Assembly (NCBI RefSeq): GCF_000473085.1
Contig: NZ_AXBA01000015.1
Span: 106,217 to 170,216, forward strand
DNA: 64,000 nucleotides
Direction: 5' to 3'
Source: Azorhizobium doebereinerae UFLA1-100
Lineage (GTDB): Bacteria > Pseudomonadota > Alphaproteobacteria > Rhizobiales > Xanthobacteraceae
Shown here piece by piece: positions 54,318 through 63,383 of this stretch. The notes below the pieces were generated by a model. The model worked only from the letters and a program-made list of their open reading frames with translations. It did no database searches and had not been told where the DNA came from. The position numbers and the translations under genes were made by a program. Position 1 is the first letter of the stretch, and each line of letters starts with the position of its first letter.

Positions 54318-55003
54318 GCGCGCCCCAGCACGATGCGGATGCGGCGGTCGGCGAACTCGGCCAGCAGCAGGGCGCCGAGCGCCAGGACGATGGACACGAC
54401 CGTCAGCCGCAAGGCGATGTCGTCGCCGTCCGGCATGCTGGTGGCGCTGTAGATGGCGAGCGGGATGGTGCGCGTGATGCCTTCGACATTGGAGACGAAG
54501 GTAATCGTCGCGCCGAACTCGCCCAGGGCCGAAGCCAGGGAAATCAGCGTGCCGGACAGGATGCCCGGCAGCATGAGGGGCAGGGTGATGCTGAAGAAGA
54601 CGTCGAGCCGCGTCGCCCCCAGCGTCCGGGCCGCGGTTTCAAGCCCGCGGTCCACCGCGTCGAGCGACAGGCGGATAGCATTGACCGTGAGGGGGAAGGA
54701 CACCACCGCCGCCGCGACCGTCGCGCCGGCGGTGGAGAAGATCAGGCGGATGCCGAACCACTGGTCGAGATAGTAGCCGAACGTCCCCCGCGCCCCGAGC
54801 AGGAGCAGCAGCAGATAGCCCACCACCACGCGGGGCAGCACCAGGGGCAGATGGACCAGCCCGTCGAACAGCCCGCGCCCGGGAAACTCCAGGCGCGAAA
54901 GCATGAAGGCGACGAGGATGCCGGGCGGCAGGCTCCAGATCGTGGCCCAGAAGGCCACCTGAAGGCTGAGCCGCACGGCGGTCCATTCCTCCGGTGTCAG
55001 CAT
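54314..55003 (-). CDS. modB: Molybdate ABC transporter permease
   Basis: This is a 229-residue inner-membrane permease with about five helices and the EAA loop LETAARTLGATRLDVFFSITLPLMLPG. HLPLVLPRVVVGYLLLLLLG and ALGEFGATITFVSNVEG are typical of ModB. Between modA (81-base gap) and modC (4-base overlap). Confidence 0.95.
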   Translation of the reverse strand: MLTPEEWTAVRLSLQVAFWATIWSLPPGILVAFMLSRLEFPGRGLFDGLVHLPLVLPRVVVGYLLLLLLGARGTFGYYLDQWFGIRLIFSTAGATVAAAVVSFPLTVNAIRLSLDAVDRGLETAARTLGATRLDVFFSITLPLMLPGILSGTLISLASALGEFGATITFVSNVEGITRTIPLAIYSATSMPDGDDIALRLTVVSIVLALGALLLAEFADRRIRIVLGRA

Positions 55004-55084
55004 GACGGCGGGAATCCTCGAACAGGCCGGTTTCTGCCGGAGCTTACGCCGGCATGCCAGCCGCTGCGAAGGCGTTGCGCGCGA

Positions 55085-55903
55085 CTACTTCGCGGTGAAG
55101 CCGTACTTGGCGTAGACCGCCTTGGCGTCCGGCCCAAGCAGGTAGGCGAAAAACGCCTTGGCGGCGGGCGTGTCGTTGCCCTTCACGATGGCGAAGGGAT
55201 AGACCACCGGCTCATGGCTGTCGGCCGGGAACGTGCCGGCGACCACCACATTCTTCGCGATGGCGGCGTCGGTGGCATAGACGATGCCGGCGGCGGCTTC
55301 GCCGCGCTCCACCAGGGCCAATGCGGCGCGCACGCTCTCGGCGCCGACCACGTGCGGGCGCACCTTGTCCCACAGGCCGAGCTTGGTGAGGGCCGCCTTC
55401 GCATAGACGCCCACCGGCACGCTCTCCGGAATGCCGGTGACCAGCTTGCCGTCCTTGCCCAGGATGGTGTCGAAATCGAAGGACGAGTTGATCGTGATCT
55501 TGACCGGCTTGGTGGCCGGCACGACCACGACCAGCGAATTGCCGATGGGATCGGTGCGGGTGTCTTTCAGGACCAGGCTGCGCTGCTCCAGATAGTCCAT
55601 CCAGCGGTTGTCGGCGGAGATGAACACGTTGGCGGGCGCGCCCGATTCGATCTGCTTGGCGAGGTCGGACGAGGCGGCGAACGAGGTCCGCACGACCACT
55701 CCGGTCTTCGCCGTGTAGGCCTTGGCAATGTCCTGGATGGCGTTGGTCATGCTGGCGGCGGCGAACACCGTCACCGCCTCCTCGGCCCGCGCCGCCACGG
55801 GAGCGGCGGCGCCGATGGCCGACGCCAGCGCGAGGGAGAGGACGCTACGACGGGACAGGAATAACGGATTCAGGCAATTCAGGGCAGCGGCAAGGCGGGA
55901 CAT
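55085..55903 (-). CDS. modA: Molybdate ABC transporter periplasmic binding protein
   Basis: The 272-residue protein has an N-terminal signal peptide (VLSLALASAIGAAAPVAARA) and the ModA fold: VFAAASMTNAIQDIAKAYTAKTG, FAASSDLAKQIESGAPANVFISAD and ALTKLGLWDKVRPHVVGAESVRAALALVERGEAAAGIVY. These include the Ser residues that hold the oxyanion. GGAGG precedes the ATG. A possible Mo-box lies at 55919-55940. It is first in modABC. Confidence 0.95.
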   Translation of the reverse strand: MSRLAAALNCLNPLFLSRRSVLSLALASAIGAAAPVAARAEEAVTVFAAASMTNAIQDIAKAYTAKTGVVVRTSFAASSDLAKQIESGAPANVFISADNRWMDYLEQRSLVLKDTRTDPIGNSLVVVVPATKPVKITINSSFDFDTILGKDGKLVTGIPESVPVGVYAKAALTKLGLWDKVRPHVVGAESVRAALALVERGEAAAGIVYATDAAIAKNVVVAGTFPADSHEPVVYPFAIVKGNDTPAAKAFFAYLLGPDAKAVYAKYGFTAK

Positions 55904-55918
55904 GGAAGACCTCCGTCT

Positions 55919-55940
55919 ATGTTATGTCCCGTCATATACA
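55919..55940 (-). promoter_or_regulatory. Candidate Mo-box before modA
   Basis: On the modA strand the core reads TATATG, six bases, CATAAC, an imperfect inverted repeat of the AT-rich type bound by ModE and MopAB. It ends about 16 bases before the modA start codon and would cover the ribosome site or promoter. The match to the Mo-box is partial. Confidence 0.4.
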
Positions 55941-55986
55941 GCTTTGGCGGGCCGTTCCACAGGCGAAGCGCCACAGTGGAATGGTT

Positions 55987-56274
55987 CTATTTCGGCTGCA
56001 CATTGCTGTTGCCACCCGGCGACCCCGGTGGGGGGATGACCGGCGTGGTGCCGGTGTCCGGGGCGGGCTTGTGCATGTCCGGATCGAGATTCCGCGCCGG
56101 CGGGATGACCCCGTCGTTGCGCTGGAGCTGGTCGCTCAGGGTTTCGCCGGGCCGCGGGCCTGGCACGGTCGGGCCGGGCGCGTCGGGCGGGCGCGGCCCG
56201 GTGCCGACCTGGGCCAGCGCGGGCAGGGGAGAGAGAAAGGCTATGACCGCGAGGGCGGGAACGATCTTCAACAT
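55987..56274 (-). CDS. Small secreted Pro-rich protein, unknown function
   Basis: This 95-residue protein has a clean signal peptide (MLKIVPALAVIAFLSPLPALAQ). The mature part of about 74 residues is rich in Pro, Gly and Asp (GPRPPDAPGPTVPGPRPGETLSDQLQ), with NDGVIPPARNLDPDMHKPAP as its most ordered stretch. Similar small periplasmic proteins occur in related bacteria; the role is unknown. GGAGG precedes the ATG. It lies between modA and the DedA gene on the same strand. Confidence 0.72.
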   Translation of the reverse strand: MLKIVPALAVIAFLSPLPALAQVGTGPRPPDAPGPTVPGPRPGETLSDQLQRNDGVIPPARNLDPDMHKPAPDTGTTPVIPPPGSPGGNSNVQPK

Positions 56275-56333
56275 GGCGGGCCTCCTGCGGGGGGCGATGA
56301 CCTGCCAACCCCGCCCGGAAGAGCCGTGTTCCC

Positions 56334-56858
56334 TCAGAGGCCGAACATCTTGAGCGCCGCCCCGCCGGGAGCGAGCATCACGAACGACCAGACGAACGCG
56401 CTGCCCACATTGGCCAGCTGGAACGGGATCTGGCGCATGGCGAGCACCCCGGCGATCAGCGGCACGACCGCGCGCGCCGGCCCGAAGAAGCGGCCGATGG
56501 CGATGCTCCAGACGCCGAAGCGGGCGAAGAAGACCTCGCCCTTCATCACCATTTCGGGCTGGCGCGAGAGCGGCCAGATGGTCTTGGCACCATCCTTGAA
56601 ATAATAGCCCAGACCGTAGGAGATGGTGTCGCCCACCACGGCGCCCACCGCCGCCGCGGCCCAGATCTGCCAGAAATCCAGGTTACTGGCCTCGATCAGC
56701 GCCCCGATCCCGAGCAGCAGCACGGTGGCCGGGATGAACAGCGAGAGCACGGCGAGCGATTCGCCCAGCGCCAGCGCGAAGACGATGGGCACGGCCCATT
56801 GCTGATGCTGCTGGACCAGCGCCAGCGTCTGGGAAACCAACGTGCTGAAATCGAACAT
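56334..56858 (-). CDS. DedA family membrane protein
   Basis: This is a 174-residue inner-membrane protein of the DedA (SNARE-associated) family. Motifs include ALALGESLAVLSLFIPAT, AVGAVVGDTISYGLGYYFK, and the family-defining R-x3-P region GRFFGPARAVVPLIAGVLAM. DedA proteins help move undecaprenyl phosphate or phospholipids and support envelope integrity. It is a short version with a truncated C-terminal helix compared with ~200-residue members. Confidence 0.87.
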   Translation of the reverse strand: MFDFSTLVSQTLALVQQHQQWAVPIVFALALGESLAVLSLFIPATVLLLGIGALIEASNLDFWQIWAAAAVGAVVGDTISYGLGYYFKDGAKTIWPLSRQPEMVMKGEVFFARFGVWSIAIGRFFGPARAVVPLIAGVLAMRQIPFQLANVGSAFVWSFVMLAPGGAALKMFGL

Positions 56859-57241
56859 ACCGCCTCCGTCTTCCTATCTCGGGGGGAAATCGGGCATTGC
56901 AAGGGCGGAGCCTGCGCTGCCGGAGTTCGAAGACGCGCGGCCTATTTTCGGGGCCGCCGGCACAAAAGGCAGCAAATGCCTTGAAATGACCACGGATCTG
57001 GGCCATATGGCGGCTTGCAGCGATCAAGGTGCCTTGACAGGTCCATCTCGGGTCGCTCTCGGGCCGCGTAGCGGAAACCGCCCACGAGATCGAACGGACA
57101 TCCTCCGTCTTCTCGCACGGCTTCGGCCCGATCTTCATCCGATCGATTGCGACAGCCCAGGCCACGCGGGGTGTCAAAAGACCCTCGTGACAGCACGCGC
57201 TGCCCCTTTGTTGGCGCGGCCGGCTCTCGCCTCATGAAAGA
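56859..57241. other. 383-base gene-free divergent region before the helicase gene
   Basis: No gene is supported here. It must contain promoters for the DedA gene and the helicase gene. A small hairpin (AAGGCA 56966-56971, TGCCTT 56977-56982) is the only clear dyad. A long leader RNA for the helicase is possible. Confidence 0.5.
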
Positions 57242-58795
57242 ATGAGCTTGACCTCGTTTTCCGAACTCGGCCTCGCCGAGCCTATCGTCCGTGCCCTCAC
57301 CGAAGAGAAGCACGTCACCCCGACCCCCATCCAATCCCAGGCCATCCCTTCCGTCCTTGCGGGCAAGGACCTGATCGGCATCGCCCAGACCGGCACCGGC
57401 AAGACGGCGGCCTTCGCCCTTCCCATTCTCGATCACCTGGCGCGCAACCCGCGCCGCGTCGAGCCCAAGAGCGTGCGCGTTCTGGTGCTGTCGCCGACCC
57501 GCGAGCTGTCCGGCCAGATCCTGGATAATTTCGACAAGTTCGGCCGCCACATCCGCCTGTCCACCACGCTCGCCATCGGCGGCGTGCCCATGGGCCGCCA
57601 GATTCGCGCCCTCCAGCGCGGCGTCGACGTGCTGGTGGCGACCCCCGGCCGCCTCATCGACCTCGTGGACAACCACGCCGTGAAGCTCGACGCGGTGGAG
57701 GTGTTCGTCCTCGACGAGGCCGACCAGATGCTCGACATGGGCTTCGTCCATTCGATCCGCGCCGTGGTGCGCCGGCTGCCGGCCAAGCGCCACAGCCTGT
57801 TCTTCTCGGCCACCATGCCGAGCGCGATCGCCGAACTCGCCGGCTCCATGCTGCGCAATCCGGTGACGGTGGCGGTGACGCCGGTGGCCAAGACCGCCGA
57901 TCGCGTCGACCAGCGCGTGATCTTCGTGGAGAAGTCCAACAAGCCGCAGCTCCTCGCCGAGATTCTCGGCGCCGAGGACATCGACCGCGCGCTCGTCTTC
58001 ACCCGCACCAAGCATGGCGCGGACAAGGTGGTGCAGGCCCTGTCGCGGGCCGGCGTCGCCGCCGAGGCCATTCACGGCAACAAGTCGCAGAACCAGCGTG
58101 ACCGTGTGCTCGCGGCCTTCCGCGAAGGCACCATCCGCACGCTGGTGGCCACCGACATCGCCGCACGCGGCATTGATGTCACCGGCATCAGTCATGTGGT
58201 AAATTTCGATCTGCCGAACGTGCCGGAATCCTATGTTCACCGCATCGGACGCACGGCCCGCGCCGGACGCGAAGGCATCGCCATCTCGTTCTGCGACGGC
58301 GAGGAGCGCGCCTACCTGCGGTCGATCGAGAAGCTTATCCGCATGGCGCTTCCGACCACCGATCGGCGCGGCGAGCCCCGCCAGGCTGCCATCGCGGGCG
58401 CGCCCGCCAGCAGCGAGGGGCATCGCCGCAGCGGTCGTCCGCAGGGCGACCGTCCGCGCGGCGACCGCCCGCAGGGCGAGCGTGGGGAACGGGGCCACGG
58501 CGAACGCAGCCAGGGTGACCGCTCACAGGGTGAGCGCAGCCATGGCGAGCGTAATCATGGCGAACGTTCGCAGGCTCCGCGCCAGCGCAACGCCGGCGCG
58601 AACCAGGATGGCCGCAAGGCCGAGGGACGCGGGGCGGGATCCGCGCCCGGCGGCCGGCCTGAAGGTGCCCGCCAGGGGCGCGGCCAGGGTGGCCAGCGTT
58701 CACAGCAGAGCTCCGAGATCGGAGCCGTGGGTTTCATGCGGTCGGCAACCGTCCGCACCGACAAGACGGGCCCGGCGCGTCGTCCGGCCCGGTGA
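57242..58795 (+). CDS. rhlE: DEAD-box RNA helicase, RhlE-like
   Basis: This is a 517-residue ATP-dependent RNA helicase. In order: Q motif (TPIQSQAIP), Walker [28 protein letters not shown] with [29 protein letters not shown] and [13 protein letters not shown]. From residue ~375 a long charged tail is built from G-[DE]-R units ([19 protein letters not shown]). Such tails bind RNA. It likely acts in ribosome assembly or cold adaptation. An IF-1 gene follows 25 bases later. Confidence 0.93.
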   Translation: MSLTSFSELGLAEPIVRALTEEKHVTPTPIQSQAIPSVLAGKDLIGIAQTGTGKTAAFALPILDHLARNPRRVEPKSVRVLVLSPTRELSGQILDNFDKFGRHIRLSTTLAIGGVPMGRQIRALQRGVDVLVATPGRLIDLVDNHAVKLDAVEVFVLDEADQMLDMGFVHSIRAVVRRLPAKRHSLFFSATMPSAIAELAGSMLRNPVTVAVTPVAKTADRVDQRVIFVEKSNKPQLLAEILGAEDIDRALVFTRTKHGADKVVQALSRAGVAAEAIHGNKSQNQRDRVLAAFREGTIRTLVATDIAARGIDVTGISHVVNFDLPNVPESYVHRIGRTARAGREGIAISFCDGEERAYLRSIEKLIRMALPTTDRRGEPRQAAIAGAPASSEGHRRSGRPQGDRPRGDRPQGERGERGHGERSQGDRSQGERSHGERNHGERSQAPRQRNAGANQDGRKAEGRGAGSAPGGRPEGARQGRGQGGQRSQQSSEIGAVGFMRSATVRTDKTGPARRPAR

Positions 58796-58820
58796 TATTG
58801 GGGAAGCTGGAGCAGACTAT

Positions 58821-59096
58821 ATGGCGAAAGAAGAACTGCTGGAGTTCGAAGGAACGGTGACGGAAGTGCTGCCCGACGGCAACTTCCGTGTGCGGCTCGA
58901 CAACGATCATCAGATCCTGGCCTATGCGGCCGGCAAGATGAAGAAGAACCGCATCCGCACCATCGAAGGCGATCGCGTCGTGGTGGAAATGTCCCCCTAC
59001 GACCTTGATCGCGGCCGGATCAATTTCCGCCACAAGGCGGAAGGCAATGCGCCGCCGCCCGGCGCCCGGCGCCAGCAGAACTTCCGCCGTCGCTGA
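58821..59096 (+). CDS. infA: Translation initiation factor IF-1, extended form
   Basis: This 91-residue protein has an S1-like OB fold in the IF-1 form ([55 protein letters not shown]). Standard IF-1 is about 72 residues. Here about 20 extra residues follow ([16 protein letters not shown]), basic and disordered. The housekeeping infA of alphaproteobacteria is usually beside maf; this copy follows an RNA helicase, so it is probably a second paralogue, possibly for stress or cold. It ends at a strong terminator. Confidence 0.92.
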   Translation: MAKEELLEFEGTVTEVLPDGNFRVRLDNDHQILAYAAGKMKKNRIRTIEGDRVVVEMSPYDLDRGRINFRHKAEGNAPPPGARRQQNFRRR

Positions 59097-59137
59097 AGGC
59101 CGCGAACGCGCCGCAGGGCCGTTCCATCCATCACTGC

Positions 59138-59165
59138 AAAAGCCGGGCTTCGTCCCGGCTTTTTT
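59138..59165 (+). terminator. Intrinsic terminator after infA
   Basis: AAAAGCCGGG (59138-59147) pairs with CCCGGCTTTT (59154-59163) around CTTCGT; the T-run continues to 59165. Confidence 0.95.
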
Positions 59166-59243
59166 GTTGCCCGCGCGCCGTGCCGGTGGCGCGCGTCGGC
59201 GTGAGGCGGCCCCACCCGGTTTCCACCAACGATTGAATTCGCC

Positions 59244-59367
59244 TGCCGGTGCAAATTCTTAGTCCCGCAACGGCAGCCCTCTTAAGGCTGTGTGCCGGTG
59301 CCCGCCGCGCTTGCGTCACCGGCACGGGCCGCTAACCTCTGCGCCCAAGAAGCCGGGGTCACCGGCA
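59244..59367. promoter_or_regulatory. Four-copy TGCCGGTG motif before the ABC importer
   Basis: TGCCGGTG occurs at 59244 and 59293 in direct orientation, and its complement CACCGGCA at 59317 and 59360. The middle two are part of a perfect 9-bp inverted repeat (GTGCCGGTG 59292-59300, CACCGGCAC 59317-59325). A smaller dyad (CAGCC 59274-59278, GGCTG 59286-59290) lies between. The array ends 15 bases before the start codon. A multi-site operator is the simplest reading; an RNA hairpin is the alternative. Confidence 0.45.
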
Positions 59368-59381
59368 ATATGGGAGGAGAT

Positions 59382-60248
59382 ATGGCCGGGCTTGACGGCA
59401 CCGCCAGCGCACGATCCGAAATACCCGCTTCGCTCCCTGCCGCCCCGGCCGCACAGCTGGAGGGCGTGCGGATCTCGTTTTCCGGCAGACAGGCGAAGGA
59501 AACCCCGTTCATCGCGGTCGACAGCGTGGACCTGACCGTCGCGGACGGGGAGTTCCTCGCCATTGTCGGCCCGACCGGGTGCGGGAAGTCGACGCTCCTC
59601 AACGCCACCGCGGGCCTTCTCATCCCCAGTGTGGGACGCGTCCGGGTGTTCGGCCAGCCGCTGGCGGGGCTGAACCGGCAGGCCGGTTACCTGTTCCAGG
59701 CCGAGGCGCTGTTTCCTTGGAAGACGGTCGAGGAGAATGTGGCCATCGGCCTGGAGGTGGCCGGCGTGGCCACCGCCGAGGCGCGGGCGCGCGCCATGGC
59801 CTGGCTGAAGCGGGTTGGGCTCGGCGCGTTCGGCGCCCGCTATCCGCACATGCTCTCCGGCGGCCAGCGCAAGCGTGTCGGCCTCGCCCAGGTGCTGATC
59901 CGCGACCCCAAGATCCTGCTCATGGACGAGCCCTTCGGCCCGCTGGACGCCCAGACCCGGCAGATCATGGGCAATTTGCTGCTCGACCTGTGGAGCCTCG
60001 ACCGCAAGGCGGTGATGTTCGTGACCCACGACCTCGACGAGGCCATCGCGCTCGCCGACCGGGTCGTCATCATGAGCGCCGGTCCCGCTTCCCGGATCAT
60101 CGGCGAGTGGCGCGTCGGCCTCGCCCGGCCACGCGACATCGCCGAGGTGCGCCTGCTGCCGGAATTCCACGCCCTGCACCGGGAGATCTGGAGCGCGCTC
60201 AGGGAAGAAGTGGCGAAGGGCTATCTACAGACGGAAGGTGCCGCCTGA
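59382..60248 (+). CDS. ABC transporter ATP-binding protein, nitrate/sulfonate/taurine type
   Basis: This is a 288-residue ATPase of the SsuB/TauB/NrtD group. Walker A VGPTGCGKSTLLNATAG, Q-loop with EALFPWKTVEENV, signature LSGGQRKRVGLAQ, Walker B ILLMDEPFGPLD, and H-loop VTHDLDEAIALADR. The ATG at 59382 is chosen because GGAGGA directly precedes it; an in-frame ATG four codons earlier lacks one. The first ~35 residues are Ala-rich and extra. It is the first gene of an ATPase-permease-binding protein operon. Confidence 0.93.
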   Translation: MAGLDGTASARSEIPASLPAAPAAQLEGVRISFSGRQAKETPFIAVDSVDLTVADGEFLAIVGPTGCGKSTLLNATAGLLIPSVGRVRVFGQPLAGLNRQAGYLFQAEALFPWKTVEENVAIGLEVAGVATAEARARAMAWLKRVGLGAFGARYPHMLSGGQRKRVGLAQVLIRDPKILLMDEPFGPLDAQTRQIMGNLLLDLWSLDRKAVMFVTHDLDEAIALADRVVIMSAGPASRIIGEWRVGLARPRDIAEVRLLPEFHALHREIWSALREEVAKGYLQTEGAA

Positions 60249-61069
60249 TGCGTTTCCTGTTCTCGCGCCCGGCACTGCTGCTGTTTCAGGTGCTGGTGGC
60301 GGTGGTGCTGATCGGCATCTGGCATTTCGGCTCGACCGTGCGGATTCCCGCCGGCTACCTGTCGGCCAAGGCCGTCTATCCGCTCGATCCGTTCTTCTTC
60401 TCGACGCCGATCGCGGTGTTCGAGCGCACGTGGCGGGACTTCGCCACCGGGGTCATCTGGTATCACCTCGGCATCACGCTACTGGAAACGGCGCTCGCCT
60501 TCGCCATCGGCGCGGCGGGCGGGGTCGTGGTGGGGTTCTGGTTCGCCCGCCGCCAGCTCGTGGCCGCCGTGTTCGACCCTTACGTGAAGATGGCCAACGC
60601 TTTGCCGCGCGTGGTGCTGGCGCCCATCTTCGCCCTGTGGCTCGGGCTGGGCATCTGGTCGAAGGTGGCGCTGGGCGTCAGCCTCGTCTTCTTCATCGTG
60701 TTCTTCAACGTCTATCAGGGCGTGAAGGAGGTGAGCCCGACGGTGCTGGCCAATGCGCGCATGCTCGGCATGTCGGAGCGCCAGCTGCTGCGCCATGTCT
60801 ACTGGCCGTCCGCGCTCACCTGGATGTTCTCCTCGCTGCACACCTCGGTGGGCTTTGCCCTGGTCGGCGCCGTGGTCGGGGAATATCTCGGCTCGGCCGC
60901 GGGGCTCGGCTACCGCATCCACCAGGCGGAAGGCGTGTTCGACGTGACTGGCGTGTTCTCGGGGATGCTCGTGCTCGCCGTCTTCGTCATCCTCATCGAT
61001 GCCGGCGTGACGCTGATCGAGAACCGGCTCACCGTCTGGCGGCCATCCACTTCGGCCAACCAACGATAA
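60248..61069 (+). CDS. ABC transporter permease, nitrate/sulfonate/taurine type
   Basis: This is a 273-residue membrane protein of the SsuC/TauC kind with six helices and the cytoplasmic EAA loop VLANARMLGMSERQLLRHVYWPSALTW. ANALPRVVLAPIFALWLGLGIWSK is the family core. It starts inside the ATPase stop (TGATG), so it is coupled to it. The substrate is unknown. Confidence 0.93.
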   Translation: MRFLFSRPALLLFQVLVAVVLIGIWHFGSTVRIPAGYLSAKAVYPLDPFFFSTPIAVFERTWRDFATGVIWYHLGITLLETALAFAIGAAGGVVVGFWFARRQLVAAVFDPYVKMANALPRVVLAPIFALWLGLGIWSKVALGVSLVFFIVFFNVYQGVKEVSPTVLANARMLGMSERQLLRHVYWPSALTWMFSSLHTSVGFALVGAVVGEYLGSAAGLGYRIHQAEGVFDVTGVFSGMLVLAVFVILIDAGVTLIENRLTVWRPSTSANQR

Positions 61070-61092
61070 CAAGCACACATCGGAGGAAACCC

Positions 61093-62148
61093 ATGCGATC
61101 CAAGGGCTCACCCATTCCCCGCATGCTGCGGGCTGCGCTTCCGGCGCTCGCCCTCGCGTTCGGCATTGCCGTGCCGGGCACCGCAGCCCTCGCGCAGAAG
61201 GCCGAGAAGCCCAGCCTGACGCTGGGCGTCGGCGGCAAGCCTTTGCTCTATTACCTGCCGCTGACCATCGCCGAGCGGAAGGGCTACTTCAAGGACGAGG
61301 GGCTCGACGTCACCATCAACGATTTCGGCGGCGGCGCGAAGTCGCTCCAGGCGCTCATCGGCGGCTCCATCGACGTGGTGACGGGGGCCTACGAGCACAC
61401 CATCCGCATGCAGGCCAAGGGCCAGGACATCGTCTCGGTGATCGAACTGGGGCGCTTCCCAGGCATCGTGCTGGTGGTGCGCAAGGACAAGGCAGCCACA
61501 TACAAGAGCGTGGCGGATCTGAAGGGTGCGAAGATCGGCGTCACCGCGCCGGGGTCCTCGACCAATTTCTTCGTCGACTTCCTGCTGGCCAAACAGGGGC
61601 TGAAGCCCGACGATGTCTCCTTCATCGGCGTCGGCGGCGGCGCGTCCGCGGTGGCGCAGATGAAGCGCGGTGAGATCGACGCCATGGCCAATCTCGATCC
61701 CGTCATCACCAAGCTGGAGAGCGACGGCGACGTGAGCGTGCTCGCCGACACCCGGACGGAAGAGGGCAACCAGAAGATCTTCGGCGGCACCAATCCCGCC
61801 GCCGTCCTCTATCTGAAGCGCGATTTCGTCACGGAAAACCCGGTCACCACGCAGAAGCTGGTCAACGCCTTCTACAGGTCGCTGAAATGGTTGGCCACGG
61901 CGAGCCCGGAGGACGTGGCCAAGGTGGTGCCGGAGGACTATCTGCTCGGCGACCGCGCCCTCTACCTCGCGGCGGTGAAGGCCTCCCAGCCGATCTACTC
62001 GCGGACCGGCGTCATTCCCGAAAGTGGAATGAAGAATGCGCTCAACATGTTGGTGGAATTCGATCCAGAATTGAAGAGTGCGAAAATCGATCTCTCGAAG
62101 ACGTTTGATGGACGTTTTGTCGCTAAATCAGCGGAAACCATCAAATAG
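61093..62148 (+). CDS. ABC transporter substrate-binding protein, nitrate/sulfonate/taurine type
   Basis: This is a 351-residue periplasmic protein. Signal peptide (ALPALALAFGIAVPGTAALAQ), then the NMT1/SsuA fold: LYYLPLTIAERKGYFKDEGLDVTINDFGGGAKSLQALIGGSIDVVTGAYEH, GAKIGVTAPGSSTNFFVDFLL and AAVLYLKRDFVTENP. Related receptors bind sulfonates, nitrate or pyrimidine precursors. There are no sulfur- or nitrogen-assimilation genes nearby to decide. GGAGGAAA precedes the ATG. Confidence 0.92.
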   Translation: MRSKGSPIPRMLRAALPALALAFGIAVPGTAALAQKAEKPSLTLGVGGKPLLYYLPLTIAERKGYFKDEGLDVTINDFGGGAKSLQALIGGSIDVVTGAYEHTIRMQAKGQDIVSVIELGRFPGIVLVVRKDKAATYKSVADLKGAKIGVTAPGSSTNFFVDFLLAKQGLKPDDVSFIGVGGGASAVAQMKRGEIDAMANLDPVITKLESDGDVSVLADTRTEEGNQKIFGGTNPAAVLYLKRDFVTENPVTTQKLVNAFYRSLKWLATASPEDVAKVVPEDYLLGDRALYLAAVKASQPIYSRTGVIPESGMKNALNMLVEFDPELKSAKIDLSKTFDGRFVAKSAETIK

Positions 62149-62478
62149 CATTTGCCGGGGGCAGGGCGCTATTTCATCGGATTTCGCGCTCTGCCCTTGC
62201 TTTCGCCGTAATGAACCTCTAACTTGCAAAAAGTCCCAGCCAGCAGACTGCGCTCGTCGCATTTGCCGGGATACGGACGGATGTACTCCGATCCTGTGCG
62301 GCTGGGTGTTTCGTGCGCCATTCGGTTGACCCCGAGGCAGCATGAAGCGCTCGGGACGGTTCGTTTGCGGCCAAGCCTTGTTTCGATCCCTTTGGGCCGC
62401 AACTTTGAGCTCCCACTTCGGACTGTCCCGATCTCCGCCTTCTGGCGGAGGTTCGAACTCGTCTGAACGGAGGCCACT
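62149..62478. other. Gene-free stretch and probable leader of the cold-shock gene
   Basis: These 330 bases hold no supported gene. Near the cold-shock gene, CTCCGCC (62433-62439) and GGCGGAG (62444-62450) form a tight hairpin 28 bases before the start codon. Cold-shock mRNAs often have long structured leaders, which this could be. Short open frames on both strands lack support. Confidence 0.5.
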
Positions 62479-62685
62479 ATGGCCACAGGTACTGTCAAAT
62501 TCTTCAACACCCAGAAGGGCTTCGGCTTCATCCAGCAGGATGGCGGCGGCGCCGATGTGTTCGTGCACATCAGCGACGTGGAGCGCTCCGGCATGCACTC
62601 GCTCAGCGACGGCCAGAAGGTCTCCTTCGATGTCGTGGACGACAATCGCGGCAAGACCAAAGCGGCGAACCTCGCCGCTCTCTGA
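62479..62685 (+). CDS. cspA: Cold-shock protein
   Basis: The 68-residue single cold-shock domain has RNP1 KGFGFIQ and RNP2 DVFVHIS, with GTVKFFNTQ at the start. It binds single-stranded nucleic acids as an RNA chaperone. CGGAGG precedes the ATG. A perfect hairpin terminator follows. The paralogue number is unknown, so the symbol is generic. Confidence 0.94.
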   Translation: MATGTVKFFNTQKGFGFIQQDGGGADVFVHISDVERSGMHSLSDGQKVSFDVVDDNRGKTKAANLAAL

Positions 62686-62744
62686 GCGACGTCGCTCGGG
62701 CGCCGCAATGCGCCGCCCTTGAATCAAACGCTTTTCGCGTTGCG

Positions 62745-62767
62745 GAACCCGGCCTCTGGCCGGGTTC
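62745..62767. terminator. Hairpin between cspA and the L,D-transpeptidase gene
   Basis: GAACCCGGCC (62745-62754) and its exact complement (62758-62767) flank a TCT loop. It can serve both convergent genes; the T-run is poor. Confidence 0.75.
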
Positions 62768-62798
62768 AGTCGTTTCTAGGCTCCGTCACGCCGGAGCG

Positions 62799-63383
62799 TC
62801 AGCGCAGCACATAGACTGTCGCCCCCACCCGCACGCGATTGTACAGGTCGGTCACGTCGTCATTGGTCATGCGGATGCATCCGGACGACACGGCCTGGCC
62901 GATGGTCTCCGGCTCGTTGGAGCCGTGGATGCGATAGAGGCTGGAGCCAAGGTACATGGCCCGCGCGCCCAGCGGATTGTCGATACCCCCCGGCATATAG
63001 CGGGGCAGGTCCGGCCGGCGCTTCAGCATCTGCGACGGCGGCGTCCAGGACGGCCATTCCTTCTTCGCGCTCACCGTCTTCACGCCCGACCACTGGAAGC
63101 CGTCACGCCCGACGCCAACGCCGTATTCGATGGCCTGGCCCGGGGCCGTCACATAGAACAGCCGCCGTTGGCTGGTGCTGATGACGATGTTGCCGGGCGT
63201 GTATTTGGGGTCGATCGACACGGCGTGCCGGGGGTAGGGACTGGTGCCCGCCACGGTGCCGCTCGGTGACCCGAACAATGCGGCAAAGCCGAAGAAATCG
63301 CGCGGCTGAGCTTCTGCCGATGCCGCCGTCATGCCGAACACGGCGGCAACGCCGGCCGCCAAAGTGAGCTTCCTGAGCATCAT
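62799..63383 (-). CDS. L,D-transpeptidase (YkuD/ErfK family)
   Basis: This is a 194-residue exported enzyme with signal peptide (KLTLAAGVAAVFGMTAASAEAQ). The YkuD domain covers about residues 65-194 with the catalytic motif: His in YRIHGSNEPETIG and Cys in SSGCIRMTNDDV. It would form 3-3 peptidoglycan crosslinks or attach proteins to the wall. It has no peptidoglycan-binding extra domain. Confidence 0.92.
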   Translation of the reverse strand: MMLRKLTLAAGVAAVFGMTAASAEAQPRDFFGFAALFGSPSGTVAGTSPYPRHAVSIDPKYTPGNIVISTSQRRLFYVTAPGQAIEYGVGVGRDGFQWSGVKTVSAKKEWPSWTPPSQMLKRRPDLPRYMPGGIDNPLGARAMYLGSSLYRIHGSNEPETIGQAVSSGCIRMTNDDVTDLYNRVRVGATVYVLR

